From SZUA-430 sp044375275 (GTDB taxonomy: Bacteria > Pseudomonadota > Alphaproteobacteria > Micropepsales > Micropepsaceae): DNA of 10,125 nucleotides. The notes under the pieces were generated by a model. It made no database searches, was not told the DNA's origin, and worked only from the letters and a program-made list of their open reading frames with translations. The stretch's first letter is position 1. Each line of letters starts with the position of its first letter. Location of the stretch: contig JBILMZ010000126.1 of NCBI GenBank assembly GCA_044375275.1, positions 1 through 10,125 on the forward strand. The letters run 5' to 3'. Below are positions 1-6,868 of this stretch, piece by piece. The position numbers and the translations under genes were made by a program.

Positions 1-714
1 GCCATCTACCAGCGATACATCGGCTGGTACGACGCCAACCCCGCACACCTGAACCCGCTCCCGCCCGAACCCGCCTCCAAGAAATATGTCGAGGCCATGG
101 GTGGCATCCCGGCCGTGATGGCGCTGGCGGAGAAGGCGATCAGGGCCGACGAGCTGCGCTGGGCCGCAACCCTGCTGAACCATGCCGTGTTTGCGGATGG
201 CAGCAACGAGGCAACCCGCACACTGCTGGCCTCGGTCTACACGAAGATGGCGCATGCCACCGAAGCCGGGACCTGGAGAAACATCTACCTGACAGGCGCG
301 CAGGAGCTTCGCACCGGCGTCGTGAAATTTCCTGCCGCCAGCATGAGCGTCGACGTGCTCGCCGCCACCACCACGCCCATGCTGCTGGATTTTGCCGCCG
401 TTCGCGTGAACCCGGACAAGGCTGTCGCGCGCTCCTTCCGCCTGAACCTCGAACTGACCGATCGGGGAGAGACACACCTCATCACCATCGAAGACGGCGT
501 GATGATCCACGAGGCCGGCGTTGCCGACAGCAAGGCCGGCGCCACGGTCCGGATGAAGCGGCCAGACCTTCTGCTCACGCTGCTTGCAGGAACACCGCCC
601 AAGCCACTGATCGACGCAGGACAGATAAGCGTCACGGGCGACCCAACCCTTTATGAAGCGCTGGCGGACATGATCGAACCGGTGGTCGCGAACTTCCCGA
701 TTGTCACGCCCTGA
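1..714 (+). CDS. Alkyl sulfatase (SdsA1/YjcS-like), C-terminal part, 5' truncated
   Basis: The reading frame is open from base 1 to TGA at 712-714, giving 237 residues with the N-terminus outside the window. The family hydrolyses primary alkyl sulfates such as SDS to alcohol plus sulfate, using a binuclear-zinc metallo-beta-lactamase domain that would lie upstream. What is visible is the all-helical dimerisation region (about residues 1-100; IYQRYIGWYDANPAHLNPL followed by an LLNHAVFA stretch and WRNIYLTGAQELR, all typical of the family). After it comes a C-terminal SCP2-like lipid-binding domain (about 105-237; FAAVRVNP, SFRLNLELTDRGE, and a final GDPTLYEALADMIEP). The C-terminus looks complete. 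A small membrane-protein gene follows 69 bp downstream on the same strand with no evident terminator between, so the two may be co-transcribed. Metal-binding residues cannot be checked because they lie outside the window. Family assignment is strong; substrate is inferred from the family. Confidence 0.9.
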   Translation, partial: AIYQRYIGWYDANPAHLNPLPPEPASKKYVEAMGGIPAVMALAEKAIRADELRWAATLLNHAVFADGSNEATRTLLASVYTKMAHATEAGTWRNIYLTGAQELRTGVVKFPAASMSVDVLAATTTPMLLDFAAVRVNPDKAVARSFRLNLELTDRGETHLITIEDGVMIHEAGVADSKAGATVRMKRPDLLLTLLAGTPPKPLIDAGQISVTGDPTLYEALADMIEPVVANFPIVTP

Positions 715-783
715 CTACCTCACCGGTAATTGTCTTCCGTCGCCCGATGCGCGAAGCTGTGTCACCACAACAGGGACAGGTCA

Positions 784-1203
784 ATGTCACGCTCGCTTCA
801 CAAGCTCTGGCTCAAGGTCGCCGCCATCGTCGTCGGCTCCTTCGGCCCGGTGTTCTTTCTGGGCACAATGCCCGAAACGGCAGAACCCGCGCGCCTGACG
901 CTGGACATCCTCAGCTGGCCCCTGGATGGGGCAACGACCTATGCATCACCTGACACGCGGTTCCTGTCAGCGCTGACCGGCGGCTTTCTGCTGGGCTGGG
1001 GCGTCACCCTCTGGTGCCTGTCAACCTGGGTCTATGACCTCGCGCCCGAACCCGTCCGCAAGGCCGTGCTCACAGGCATCTGCTCATGGTTCGTGCTCGA
1101 CAGCGCGGGCTCAATCGCCTCGGGCAACGAATCCAATGCGCTCTTCAATGTCGCTGTGTTGCTGATCGCAGCCGGACCACTCTGGTTCCCCGCCCGCGAC
1201 TAA
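784..1203 (+). CDS. Small integral membrane protein, function unknown
   Basis: This is a 139-residue protein. I chose the ATG at 784 because a purine-rich GGGACAGG stretch lies just upstream and the protein then opens with a positively charged leader (MSRSLHKLWLKV) running into a hydrophobic segment. An in-frame TTG at 730 would add 18 unconvincing residues. Hydrophobic, probably membrane-spanning stretches lie at about residues 10-28 (VAAIVVGSFGPVFFLGTM), 60-81 (FLSALTGGFLLGWGVTLWCL), 95-111 and 120-134. That suggests four helices with short charged loops. I see no catalytic motif and do not recognise a named family with certainty. It follows the alkyl-sulfatase gene and converges on the DUF3299 gene with only 8 bp between the two stop codons. 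Coding status is well supported by the hydrophobic pattern and codon composition; function is unknown. Confidence 0.75.
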   Translation: MSRSLHKLWLKVAAIVVGSFGPVFFLGTMPETAEPARLTLDILSWPLDGATTYASPDTRFLSALTGGFLLGWGVTLWCLSTWVYDLAPEPVRKAVLTGICSWFVLDSAGSIASGNESNALFNVAVLLIAAGPLWFPARD

Positions 1204-1211
1204 GGTGACCG

Positions 1212-1688
1212 TCAGTCGACGCGCGCGTCTTCGATCTTGAAGAACAGGCCGTCCTTGCCATTGTTCTGCGTGGAGAACTTGCCGCGAACCTTGAACATTC
1301 GTAGTTCAGCGGTAATCGGTTCGCGCGAAACAACTTCAATGATCTCGTTGAACTCCGGCGGCGGGCAGAACGTGCAGCCCGGCGCTGATGGCATCAGCAG
1401 GAAGTGGCGAAAGCTGCTCTCGGCCTTCACGGGCGTGACGAAGCCCTCGATCTCGAATGTCGTGCCATTCAGCGCCACGGTACTGGCCGGATGTGTTGCC
1501 ACATAGGTGCCAACCTTGAAGTCGAGCTTCACCTGCGTCTTGCGAAGGATATCCCAACTGCTGTGCTTGGAAGGCGGAATATTGGCACCCGCCGCCCCAC
1601 CATCCTGCGCATGCAACGCGCCTGGCAGCGCTATCGCTGAGAAAAGCATCGCGCCCGCCAGGCACAAAGGAAGTGAGGCTCGTCTCAT
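1212..1688 (-). CDS. Secreted DUF3299 protein with CxxC motif (last gene of ABC operon)
   Basis: This 158-residue protein starts at the ATG whose complement is 1686-1688, with a strong AAGGGAGG ribosome-binding site; only 5 bp separate it from the upstream permease stop. Residues 1-27 are a clear Sec signal peptide (MRRASLPLCLAGAMLFSAIA..., likely cleavage after ALHA). The mature part carries the DUF3299/COG3495 core: an 'LNGTTFEIEGFVTPV' strand region at about 73-87 and FRHFLLMPSAPGCTFCPPP at 93-111, then the EIIEV segment. C105 and C108 form a CTFC pair followed by a PPP run, which could bind metal or be thiol-active. DUF3299 genes are known next to FtsX-type ABC transporters in zinc-responsive loci such as Pseudomonas PA4064-PA4066. 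Its biochemical role is not established, so a periplasmic partner or redox/metal role is inference. Confidence 0.85.
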   Translation of the reverse strand: MRRASLPLCLAGAMLFSAIALPGALHAQDGGAAGANIPPSKHSSWDILRKTQVKLDFKVGTYVATHPASTVALNGTTFEIEGFVTPVKAESSFRHFLLMPSAPGCTFCPPPEFNEIIEVVSREPITAELRMFKVRGKFSTQNNGKDGLFFKIEDARVD

Positions 1689-1693
1689 GGTTC

Positions 1694-2956
1694 TCAACCT
1701 CCCTTGAGGACCCGTGCCGGATCCGTCCTGTAGGCCGCAATCGCGGGACCCAATGCAGCGACCAGGCTGATCGCGAGCGCACCGCCTAGGATCCATACTT
1801 CACGAAGGCCCGCCGGGGGAAGCGCGAGGACAGGCCCGCCCGTATTCACGCTGGTCTGCGCCGCAAATGTCGCGGCCCCCCAGCCAAGCCCAAGGCCTGC
1901 CACCCCGGCCAGAAGACCAAGCAGCAGCGCTTCAATCGTGACCAGGCTGAACAGCATGAACGGCCGGGCGCCCAGCACCCGCAGCAACGCAAGCTGGGAC
2001 GCACGCTGCCCCACGGCCGTCGCCAGCGTCAGCACGAAACCAAGCCCGGCAAGCACCAGCAATCCAACGCCAAAGCCCTGCAGCACGTCGCCACCATTCC
2101 CCAGCAGGCGATTGAGCCGCGCAACTTCGATGGCCGGAACCGCAGGCTGCAGGTCCGGCCTCACCTGCACTTCACGCGGAACCATCACGGCACCCAGCAC
2201 CGACTTGTAGGTGACGAGCAGCGAGGTCACCTCCCGTGCCGGCTCTGCCGCCACATGAGGCTCACCCGCGTCATGCGCGTGGGCATCACTTTCGTGCTCT
2301 TCATGCGCATGCGGCGCTGCCCCTCCCTCAACGCCATGTGCCTCCTCATGCACCTTCCACACGGACTCTGTGTCCGTAAGGACCATGCGGTCGAGCACAG
2401 TCCCCGTCGGCTTTAGGATCCCGGTCACGCGATAGGCCGCATCCTTGTGCGCCTCGCCACCCATGGACATCCCGTGCTCGCCGAAGAAACTGTCTCCCGG
2501 GCGGATCTTCATGGCCCGCGCCGCATCCGATCCCAGCACGGCTTCCATGGGTTGAGACCACCATGTCCCTACGTCAAGCGTGGCGCCGTAGATGTCAGGA
2601 TAGGTACGACTCGTCCCGACGATCCGAAAACCCATCGCATTGTCGCCAAGCGACACCGGCACCGCCCGCTTCACCAGCGGGTGTTTCGAAAAGCGCTCCG
2701 CTTCGCTCAAGGGGATGTTCCCCGTCGGCACATCAAGCGCAAACACGCTCGACAGCACCAGCTGCAACGGGCTTCCCTTCGCACCGATCACAAGATCAAT
2801 ATCCGCCAGGTCGCGCTTGAAGCGGGACTCAAGCCCCTCCTGCACGAGCAGCAAAGCCGTCACCACCGCCACACCCAGCGCTAGCGCCAGCGCATGGAAG
2901 GCCCATGTCAGGGGCTTGCGGCTGATGAAGGCCCAGACCAGTTTGAACCTATTCAT
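1694..2956 (-). CDS. FtsX/MacB-type ABC permease with histidine-rich periplasmic loop
   Basis: This 420-residue inner-membrane permease has the FtsX/LolC-E/MacB layout. TM1 is at about 17-38, a large periplasmic domain spans about 39-290, and three TM helices follow at about 293-315, 335-360 and 386-408, with the conserved 'RASQLALLRVLGARP' cytoplasmic motif at 318-332 and a YRTDPARVLKGG tail. Residues 201-234 form a His/Glu/Asp-rich insertion (H203, H207, H216, H218, H221, H226, H228, H234; EAHGVEG and HAHEEHESDAHAHDAGEPH) of the kind that binds Zn2+ or other transition metals. The start codon overlaps the ATPase stop by 8 nt (ATGAATAG on the coding strand), so the two are translationally coupled. 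FtsX-type permeases are usually mechanotransmitters or extruders rather than importers. The metal link rests on the loop and on similarity to PA4065-like operons; the transported or moved substrate is unknown. Confidence 0.88.
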   Translation of the reverse strand: MNRFKLVWAFISRKPLTWAFHALALALGVAVVTALLLVQEGLESRFKRDLADIDLVIGAKGSPLQLVLSSVFALDVPTGNIPLSEAERFSKHPLVKRAVPVSLGDNAMGFRIVGTSRTYPDIYGATLDVGTWWSQPMEAVLGSDAARAMKIRPGDSFFGEHGMSMGGEAHKDAAYRVTGILKPTGTVLDRMVLTDTESVWKVHEEAHGVEGGAAPHAHEEHESDAHAHDAGEPHVAAEPAREVTSLLVTYKSVLGAVMVPREVQVRPDLQPAVPAIEVARLNRLLGNGGDVLQGFGVGLLVLAGLGFVLTLATAVGQRASQLALLRVLGARPFMLFSLVTIEALLLGLLAGVAGLGLGWGAATFAAQTSVNTGGPVLALPPAGLREVWILGGALAISLVAALGPAIAAYRTDPARVLKGG

Positions 2957-3590
2957 GGAGCGGCTCCACGTTCGCCGTCAGCGGGAAGCGCGCCTTGAGG
3001 CGGCTGTCATGCGTGGCGATAACAAGGGCAGCGCCCGTCTCCAATGCCGCGCGCTCGAGAAGGTCGGCAACCACGCCACAGGCAGGATCATCGAGGCTCG
3101 CCGTCGGCTCATCGGCAAGAATGAGGGACGGCTTGAGCAGCATCGCGCGCGCAATGGCGACACGCTGTGCTTCACCCCGGGAAAGCCTCTCCGCCCGCTG
3201 CCCGGCTTTCTCGCCAAGCCCCAAGGTCGAAAGCAGCGACAGCGCACGCGCCCGGTCCTGCACCACACCAGCCGCAAACGGAGACAGCATGACATTGTCG
3301 AGCGCGCTCAGCCCCGGAATGAGGTGCAGGTCCTGGAAGATGAACCCGATCATGCGGCCGCGGCTTCGGTCCCGGTCTGCCGGTTTCAGGCGTGAAAGCT
3401 CGACACCATTGATCGTCACAGTCCCCGCCATCGATGTCGCAAGCCCCGCCAGCGCCAGCAGCACCGTGGACTTGCCGGATCCGGAAGGACCCAGCAGCAG
3501 CCGGCACACCCCGCGTTCAACCGACAGCGACGGCAGGCGCACAACCCGCTTGCCGCCATAGCCGGCAACAAGATCACTCACTTCAAGCAT
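2949..3590 (-). CDS. ABC transporter ATP-binding protein (LolD/MacB class)
   Basis: This 213-residue nucleotide-binding subunit powers the adjacent permease. Visible motifs are Walker A GPSGSGKST (34-42), Q-loop Q86 in IGFIFQD, signature LSRGE (136-140, a variant of LSGGQ, followed by AQRVAIARA), Walker B LILADE (156-161, catalytic E161) and the H-loop H194 in IATHD. FIFQDLHLIPGLSALDNVMLP-like spacing is typical of the LolD/MacB/FtsE class. I place the start at the ATG at 3590 (MLEVSDLVAGYGG), the normal N-terminus for the family. An ATG further upstream at 3647 is in frame but would add 19 unrelated residues inside the preceding gene. The chosen start overlaps the thioredoxin-like gene's stop by 13 nt, and the stop TAG overlaps the permease start. 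Class assignment is firm; substrate unknown. Confidence 0.92.
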   Translation of the reverse strand: MLEVSDLVAGYGGKRVVRLPSLSVERGVCRLLLGPSGSGKSTVLLALAGLATSMAGTVTINGVELSRLKPADRDRSRGRMIGFIFQDLHLIPGLSALDNVMLSPFAAGVVQDRARALSLLSTLGLGEKAGQRAERLSRGEAQRVAIARAMLLKPSLILADEPTASLDDPACGVVADLLERAALETGAALVIATHDSRLKARFPLTANVEPLHE

Positions 3591-4063
3591 TGGACGGTCC
3601 AGCCATTGATGATGTCCGATCCCAGCAGGCCAACACGCCGCGCACAAACGCGCCCTTGGGGTGAAAGAGCAATGGTCATGGGCAGGGCGCCAAGCGCGGG
3701 ATTGAGCCGGGCCAGCACGTCACCCGGCTTTCCCTCCGCAACCCACGCCTTGGCAAATGCAGCTTCCACAGGCAGCGCTGCGCGAGCCGTCTCCGGCGCA
3801 TCAAGTGCCAGTGTCACGAAATCCCAGCCCGGCGTTCGGTCTGCAATCTCGCGCAGGTGCCGGAGCTCCTCCATGCACGGTGCACAGCTTTCCATCCACA
3901 CCACGACGACATGCGGCCGCGGGGACAGCCTGTCCAGCATCACTGGCGCCCCACTCCTAAGCTCCGCCATCACTGGCAGCTCGCCAGCGACCGCATCCCG
4001 CGCCACCGGAAGCGACAGCAAGCAGCACATCAACAGGGCGATCAGGGCAAAGCGGTCGTGCAT
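3578..4063 (-). CDS. Secreted thioredoxin-fold protein (TlpA-like, CAPC), first gene of ABC operon
   Basis: This 161-residue protein has a hydrophobic N-terminal signal (residues 1-26, MHDRFALIALLMCCLLSLPV..., probable cleavage after AVA). A thioredoxin/TlpA-like fold follows: HVVVVWMESCAPCMEELRHL at 51-70 gives the redox pair C60-C63, and LP-MT at 127-130 supplies the expected cis-proline (P128). Two further cysteines (C140, C159) lie in the C-terminal part. I prefer the ATG at 4063, which has GGAGG about 8 nt upstream, over an in-frame GTG at 4078. The family normally works as a periplasmic thiol-disulfide oxidoreductase. It leads the ABC operon, overlapping the ATPase start by 13 nt. In related zinc operons this position is held by a His-rich DUF2796 protein, so this looks like a replacement. 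A role in keeping the CTFC of the DUF3299 protein reduced is inference. Confidence 0.85.
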   Translation of the reverse strand: MHDRFALIALLMCCLLSLPVARDAVAGELPVMAELRSGAPVMLDRLSPRPHVVVVWMESCAPCMEELRHLREIADRTPGWDFVTLALDAPETARAALPVEAAFAKAWVAEGKPGDVLARLNPALGALPMTIALSPQGRVCARRVGLLGSDIINGWTVQCLK

Positions 4064-4129
4064 CACGGGCCCCTCCACCAGCGGCCTAGATCCCCCACAC
4101 GGGAAAGCGGCTCCCGGAAGGAAGCGACG

Positions 4130-4159
4130 AGTCTACGCGATGAAAATCCGCCAATGCAA
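4130..4159 (-). promoter_or_regulatory. Possible promoter of the thioredoxin/ABC operon
   Basis: On the minus strand TTGCAT (complement of 4154-4159) and TAGACT (complement of 4130-4135) are separated by 18 bp, and lie about 67-96 bp upstream of the operon's first ATG. The match to a sigma-70 type -35/-10 pair is only partial (3/6 and 4/6). I looked for an AT-rich Zur-type palindrome between here and the start and saw none. Confidence 0.25.
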
Positions 4160-4182
4160 TCGATTACGACCCACATTTCCAA

Positions 4183-4345
4183 TGTCATCCCGGCCGTTAC
4201 GCGAGCCCAACTGCGTCAGCTGTTGGGTGCGAGCGTTAGAGCCGGGAGCCAGAGAAGCCGGATACCATTGGCTCTGGATCCCGGATAGCAACGCGCGTTA
4301 CCCAGTCGCTATCGCAACTGGACGCACGAAGCTTCCGGGATGACA
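4183..4345. repeat. Palindromic intergenic element with 11-bp terminal inverted repeats
   Basis: The element begins with TGTCATCCCGG (4183-4193) and ends with its exact reverse complement CCGGGATGACA (4335-4345), 163 bp in all. Inside are a 6-bp stem CCCAAC/GTTGGG (4206-4211 and 4222-4227) and a 13-bp near-perfect stem CCGGGAGCCAGAG (4242-4254) against CTCTGGATCCCGG (4272-4284, one mismatch). It lies between the dehydrogenase stop and the ABC operon, on neither coding strand. The nested-hairpin design is typical of dispersed non-coding repeats in alphaproteobacteria. I see no target-site duplication, and copy number cannot be judged from one window. It may fold in the RNA between the two minus-strand operons. 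Confidence 0.7.
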
Positions 4346-4362
4346 GCAGTTTTTGATCGCCC

Positions 4363-5436
4363 CTAAAAATCCGCCGTAAACACGATCTTCGGATTGGAAT
4401 CCGTCATCGCCTCAGCTGCCTCGCTGAACGGAACCGTCCGCGCAGTAATGAGCTCCGGGTGGAAGTGCCCGTGCTCGCACAGCTTCAGGACCTCCGGCAG
4501 GCCGGCCCGCGCATGCACGCGGCCCGTAATGAACGTGATCCCCTTGCCATACATCTTCGTGAGCGGAACCGGCGTCGGCCCGAAATAGATGGCGACACAG
4601 GTGCAGACCCCGTTCGGCGCCGTCGATGAGATCGCGAAGTCGAGCGCGTCCACATTGCCGCTGGCGTCGACCGTGATGTCGAACTGCTCCTGGTCTGCGC
4701 GCAACGCCAAAGGCGACCCGCCTGCGGCCTGAACCGACTTTCCCCTGCGCTCGCTGAAGTTCGTCGGCTCCGCCGTAGCACCCAGCTTCGCGGCTGCAGC
4801 CCTGCGCACCGGATCGTCGTCAAGATAAAGCACGCGCCCCGCCCCCAGGCTGACGGCGACCCCGGCAGCATAGATGCCAACGCTCTGCGCAAGACCGCCA
4901 ACCACCAGCACATTAGCGCCAGGCCGCGCCACAAGATGCGGAGCGACCGCGCGCCATCCGTCAGGAACGTTATCCGCGGCGCTTGCAACAGACACGGGAT
5001 CCAGGCCCGAAGGCAATCGAACAAGCATGTGATCCGCGAAGGGCACATACATGCGTTCCGACAACGCACCACCATACTCCGTGCCACTGGTTGGCTTGAG
5101 CCCGTACGCCGCACGCGGTGCGAACGCCGAACAGGTATTCGTGAATCCACGCCTGCAATTGTCACATCGCCCGCAGGAGAGCTGGAAGGGAACGACAACG
5201 CGGTCACCAGGCTTTACGCCTGCCAGGGGCCCCGCTTCCATCACTTCCGCAACGGCTTCATGACCGAAGGCGAAGGGTCCCGGGTACGGGACGACGCCAG
5301 CTGCGATATAGAGGTCGAGATCGCAGCGCGCGACCGCGATGGGGCGCACGATCGCATCGGTATCGGCGTTGAGCTTCGGCGCGGCCACATCGTGCCACTC
5401 GAACTTGCCCGGCTTGATGAAGGTGAGCTGGCGCAT
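4363..5436 (-). CDS. Zinc-dependent alcohol dehydrogenase (medium-chain MDR family)
   Basis: This is a full-length 357-residue medium-chain dehydrogenase/reductase, expected to be a cytosolic NAD(P)(H)-linked enzyme oxidising an alcohol or reducing an aldehyde/ketone. Catalytic zinc ligands appear as C38 (VARCDLDLY), H59-E60 (FGHE) and probably D155 (AADNVPDGW). Structural zinc ligands are C88, C91, C94 and C102 (CGRCDNCRRGFTNTC). The Rossmann part has VLVVGGLAQSVGIYAAGVA at 176-194 and an acidic stretch DDD at 206-208 after beta-2, which favours NAD over NADP. It is the second gene of a two-gene operon: its ATG shares one base with the stop of the small membrane protein (TGATG), so translation is coupled. 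A LysR regulator is divergently encoded upstream. The substrate cannot be told from the sequence; the group includes formaldehyde-, threonine- and sorbitol-dehydrogenase-like enzymes. Confidence 0.9.
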   Translation of the reverse strand: MRQLTFIKPGKFEWHDVAAPKLNADTDAIVRPIAVARCDLDLYIAAGVVPYPGPFAFGHEAVAEVMEAGPLAGVKPGDRVVVPFQLSCGRCDNCRRGFTNTCSAFAPRAAYGLKPTSGTEYGGALSERMYVPFADHMLVRLPSGLDPVSVASAADNVPDGWRAVAPHLVARPGANVLVVGGLAQSVGIYAAGVAVSLGAGRVLYLDDDPVRRAAAAKLGATAEPTNFSERRGKSVQAAGGSPLALRADQEQFDITVDASGNVDALDFAISSTAPNGVCTCVAIYFGPTPVPLTKMYGKGITFITGRVHARAGLPEVLKLCEHGHFHPELITARTVPFSEAAEAMTDSNPKIVFTADF

Positions 5437-5834
5437 CAGGATTTTCCTTGCCCAAAGGCTCGATTGAAGAGGAGATACGCGGTCAACGCGAGGACGATGG
5501 CCGTAGCCGCATGCCGGGTGACGGTGAGCGGCGGCGCTGATGCCGAGGCCGTCAGGATCGCATCACCAATGGGCATCAGCGTTGCGACCAGCGCGAACAC
5601 GAACAGCGCGCGGATCTCCCGTAACACCAGCAAGCCCAACGCACAGAATCCGAGGAATGCAGCTCGCAAGGCATAGACCTGTACAAAGGCATGGTTGGCG
5701 GGATCAGTGAGCGGCAGGCCCATGGCGCTTGCGAAGCCTGCAGGGTCCAGGGTCGCGCGGACCGTGTTTACCAGCATGTAGGCGCCCATGAAGGCCACCA
5801 GCCAGGTGCTTAATCTTGTCCAGTGTGGTTCCAT
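5436..5834 (-). CDS. Small four-helix membrane protein, DUF4267-like
   Basis: This 132-residue protein has a GAGGAG ribosome-binding site 5-11 nt before its ATG at 5834. Four hydrophobic segments lie at about 10-27 (TWLVAFMGAYMLVNTV), 52-72 (QVYALRAAFLGFCALGLLVL), 75-95 (RALFVFALVATLMPIGDAIL) and 107-123. The motif order, with a DPAGFASAMGLPL loop after helix 1, an R57-A-A-F-L-G-F helix 2 and an MPIGDA turn, resembles the DUF4267 family of small bacterial membrane proteins, whose function is not known. It is the promoter-proximal gene of the dehydrogenase operon, with a TGATG overlap to the next start. Its location suggests that it and the dehydrogenase are induced together, perhaps under control of the divergent LysR protein. 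The family call is moderate; coding status is high. Confidence 0.8.
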   Translation of the reverse strand: MEPHWTRLSTWLVAFMGAYMLVNTVRATLDPAGFASAMGLPLTDPANHAFVQVYALRAAFLGFCALGLLVLREIRALFVFALVATLMPIGDAILTASASAPPLTVTRHAATAIVLALTAYLLFNRAFGQGKS

Positions 5835-5909
5835 GTCCTGTTCTCCTCAGTTTCGGCTTGCGCGATACTCGCAGGAGCGGTGGTAACCTACAAACGCGCT
5901 TTCTTTCCG

Positions 5910-5932
5910 ACACATGAAATGATTTCATGTGT
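5910..5932. promoter_or_regulatory. Perfect 23-bp palindrome, likely LysR operator
   Basis: Arms ACACATGAAAT (5910-5920) and ATTTCATGTGT (5922-5932) are exact reverse complements around a single central G. Inside is the LysR-type T-N11-A signature (T5915 to A5927). The right arm ends 2 bp before the LysR start codon, and the site is 76-98 bp upstream of the divergent DUF4267/dehydrogenase operon start. That placement suits negative autoregulation of the regulator together with control of the divergent operon. The palindrome is seen; the binding protein is inferred. Confidence 0.7.
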
Positions 5933-5934
5933 GA

Positions 5935-6852
5935 ATGACCCAGGACCTTCCCCCGCTCACCGCCCTGCGCGCGTTTCACGTTGCTGGCCGCCTGCTCAGC
6001 TTCCAGGAGGCCGCGCGTGAAATGCACGTCACACCTTCCGCCGTCAGCCACCAGATCCGGACGCTCGAGGACTGGCTGGGCGTGACGCTGTTCACGCGGG
6101 GCGCGCGGCGAATCGAGTTGACCGCTGCGGGCAAGAAACTGCTGCGTGAAACCGGCCGCGCCTTCGCGCGCATCACGGTCACGGCCAATGGCCTGAAGCG
6201 CTCTGCAGCGGCTCGGCTGAAAGTCAGCTCGCTCCCGCTGATCACCAGTGCATGGCTCATTCCGCGTCTTGCGAAGTTCGAGGCGAAACATCCGGACATT
6301 ATCCTCGACATTGAAACATCAAACCGCATCGCGGACCTGGAGCGTGAGGGAGTGGATGTGGCCATCCGAAATCTGCGGGCCCCGACACCGGGCCTCGTGT
6401 CCCGCAAGTTGCTCGATGTACGCGGCGTGCCGGTCTGTGCGCCGGAGTTGCTGCCCACGCTCAAGGTCCCGCGCGACCTTGCTGCGCATACGCTCATCCA
6501 CGTGACGGCGCGACCCGGCGCCTGGGATGAGTGGCTGGCGTCGGCCGGGCTTGGAAAACTGAAGGCGAAGCGGGAACTGTCGTTCGACACGGTGCCGGCG
6601 ACGCTGGATGCGGCAGCGCGCGGGCGAGGCGTGGCCCTCGGCATGCATCCGCTGGTGTGGGAAGCCGCGATCGCCAAGGACCTGGTGGTGCCGTTTTCAC
6701 CGGCGACGAACAGCGGCTCATCCTACTATGTCGTGCATCGCCGCGCCGACGGCGTGCGACCCGAAGTCCGGGCCTTCGTCGATTGGCTGGTGAAGGAGAT
6801 GGCCGCATTCACCGCAAAGTCAGGCAAGGTCCCCGCGCGGCCGAAGGGCTGA
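5935..6852 (+). CDS. LysR-family transcriptional regulator, GcvA-like
   Basis: This 305-residue protein has an N-terminal winged helix-turn-helix at about residues 5-64 (LPPLTALRAFHVAGRLLSF, EAAREMHVTPSAVSHQIRTLE, LGVTLFTRGARRIELTAAG). It is followed by a LysR substrate-binding domain (about 90-295) with two periplasmic-binding-protein-like lobes; LKVSSLPLITSAWLIPRLAKF and the VDVAIRN segment are typical of the GcvA-like subgroup. There is no recognisable Shine-Dalgarno sequence, because the bases just before the ATG at 5935 belong to the 23-bp palindrome. Translation therefore may be weak or nearly leaderless. The gene is divergent from the DUF4267/dehydrogenase pair 100 bp away, the classical arrangement for a LysR activator and its target, and converges on the GST gene. 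The inducer is unknown. The C-terminus is basic (KSGKVPARPKG). Confidence 0.92.
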   Translation: MTQDLPPLTALRAFHVAGRLLSFQEAAREMHVTPSAVSHQIRTLEDWLGVTLFTRGARRIELTAAGKKLLRETGRAFARITVTANGLKRSAAARLKVSSLPLITSAWLIPRLAKFEAKHPDIILDIETSNRIADLEREGVDVAIRNLRAPTPGLVSRKLLDVRGVPVCAPELLPTLKVPRDLAAHTLIHVTARPGAWDEWLASAGLGKLKAKRELSFDTVPATLDAAARGRGVALGMHPLVWEAAIAKDLVVPFSPATNSGSSYYVVHRRADGVRPEVRAFVDWLVKEMAAFTAKSGKVPARPKG

Positions 6853-6868
6853 CAGTGGCAGCGAGGCT

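Noticed and set aside
730..783. TTG start for the small membrane protein
   Set aside because: The added residues are unlike a membrane-protein N-terminus, and the ATG at 784 is better placed after a purine-rich site.
2640..3395. 251-residue open frame on the plus strand
   Set aside because: It is antisense to the permease and ATPase genes, both with full motif sets, and has no recognisable domain.
4064..4182. Zur-type operator before the ABC operon
   Set aside because: I looked for an AT-rich GTTAT/ATAAC-like palindrome because related operons are Zur-controlled, and found none.
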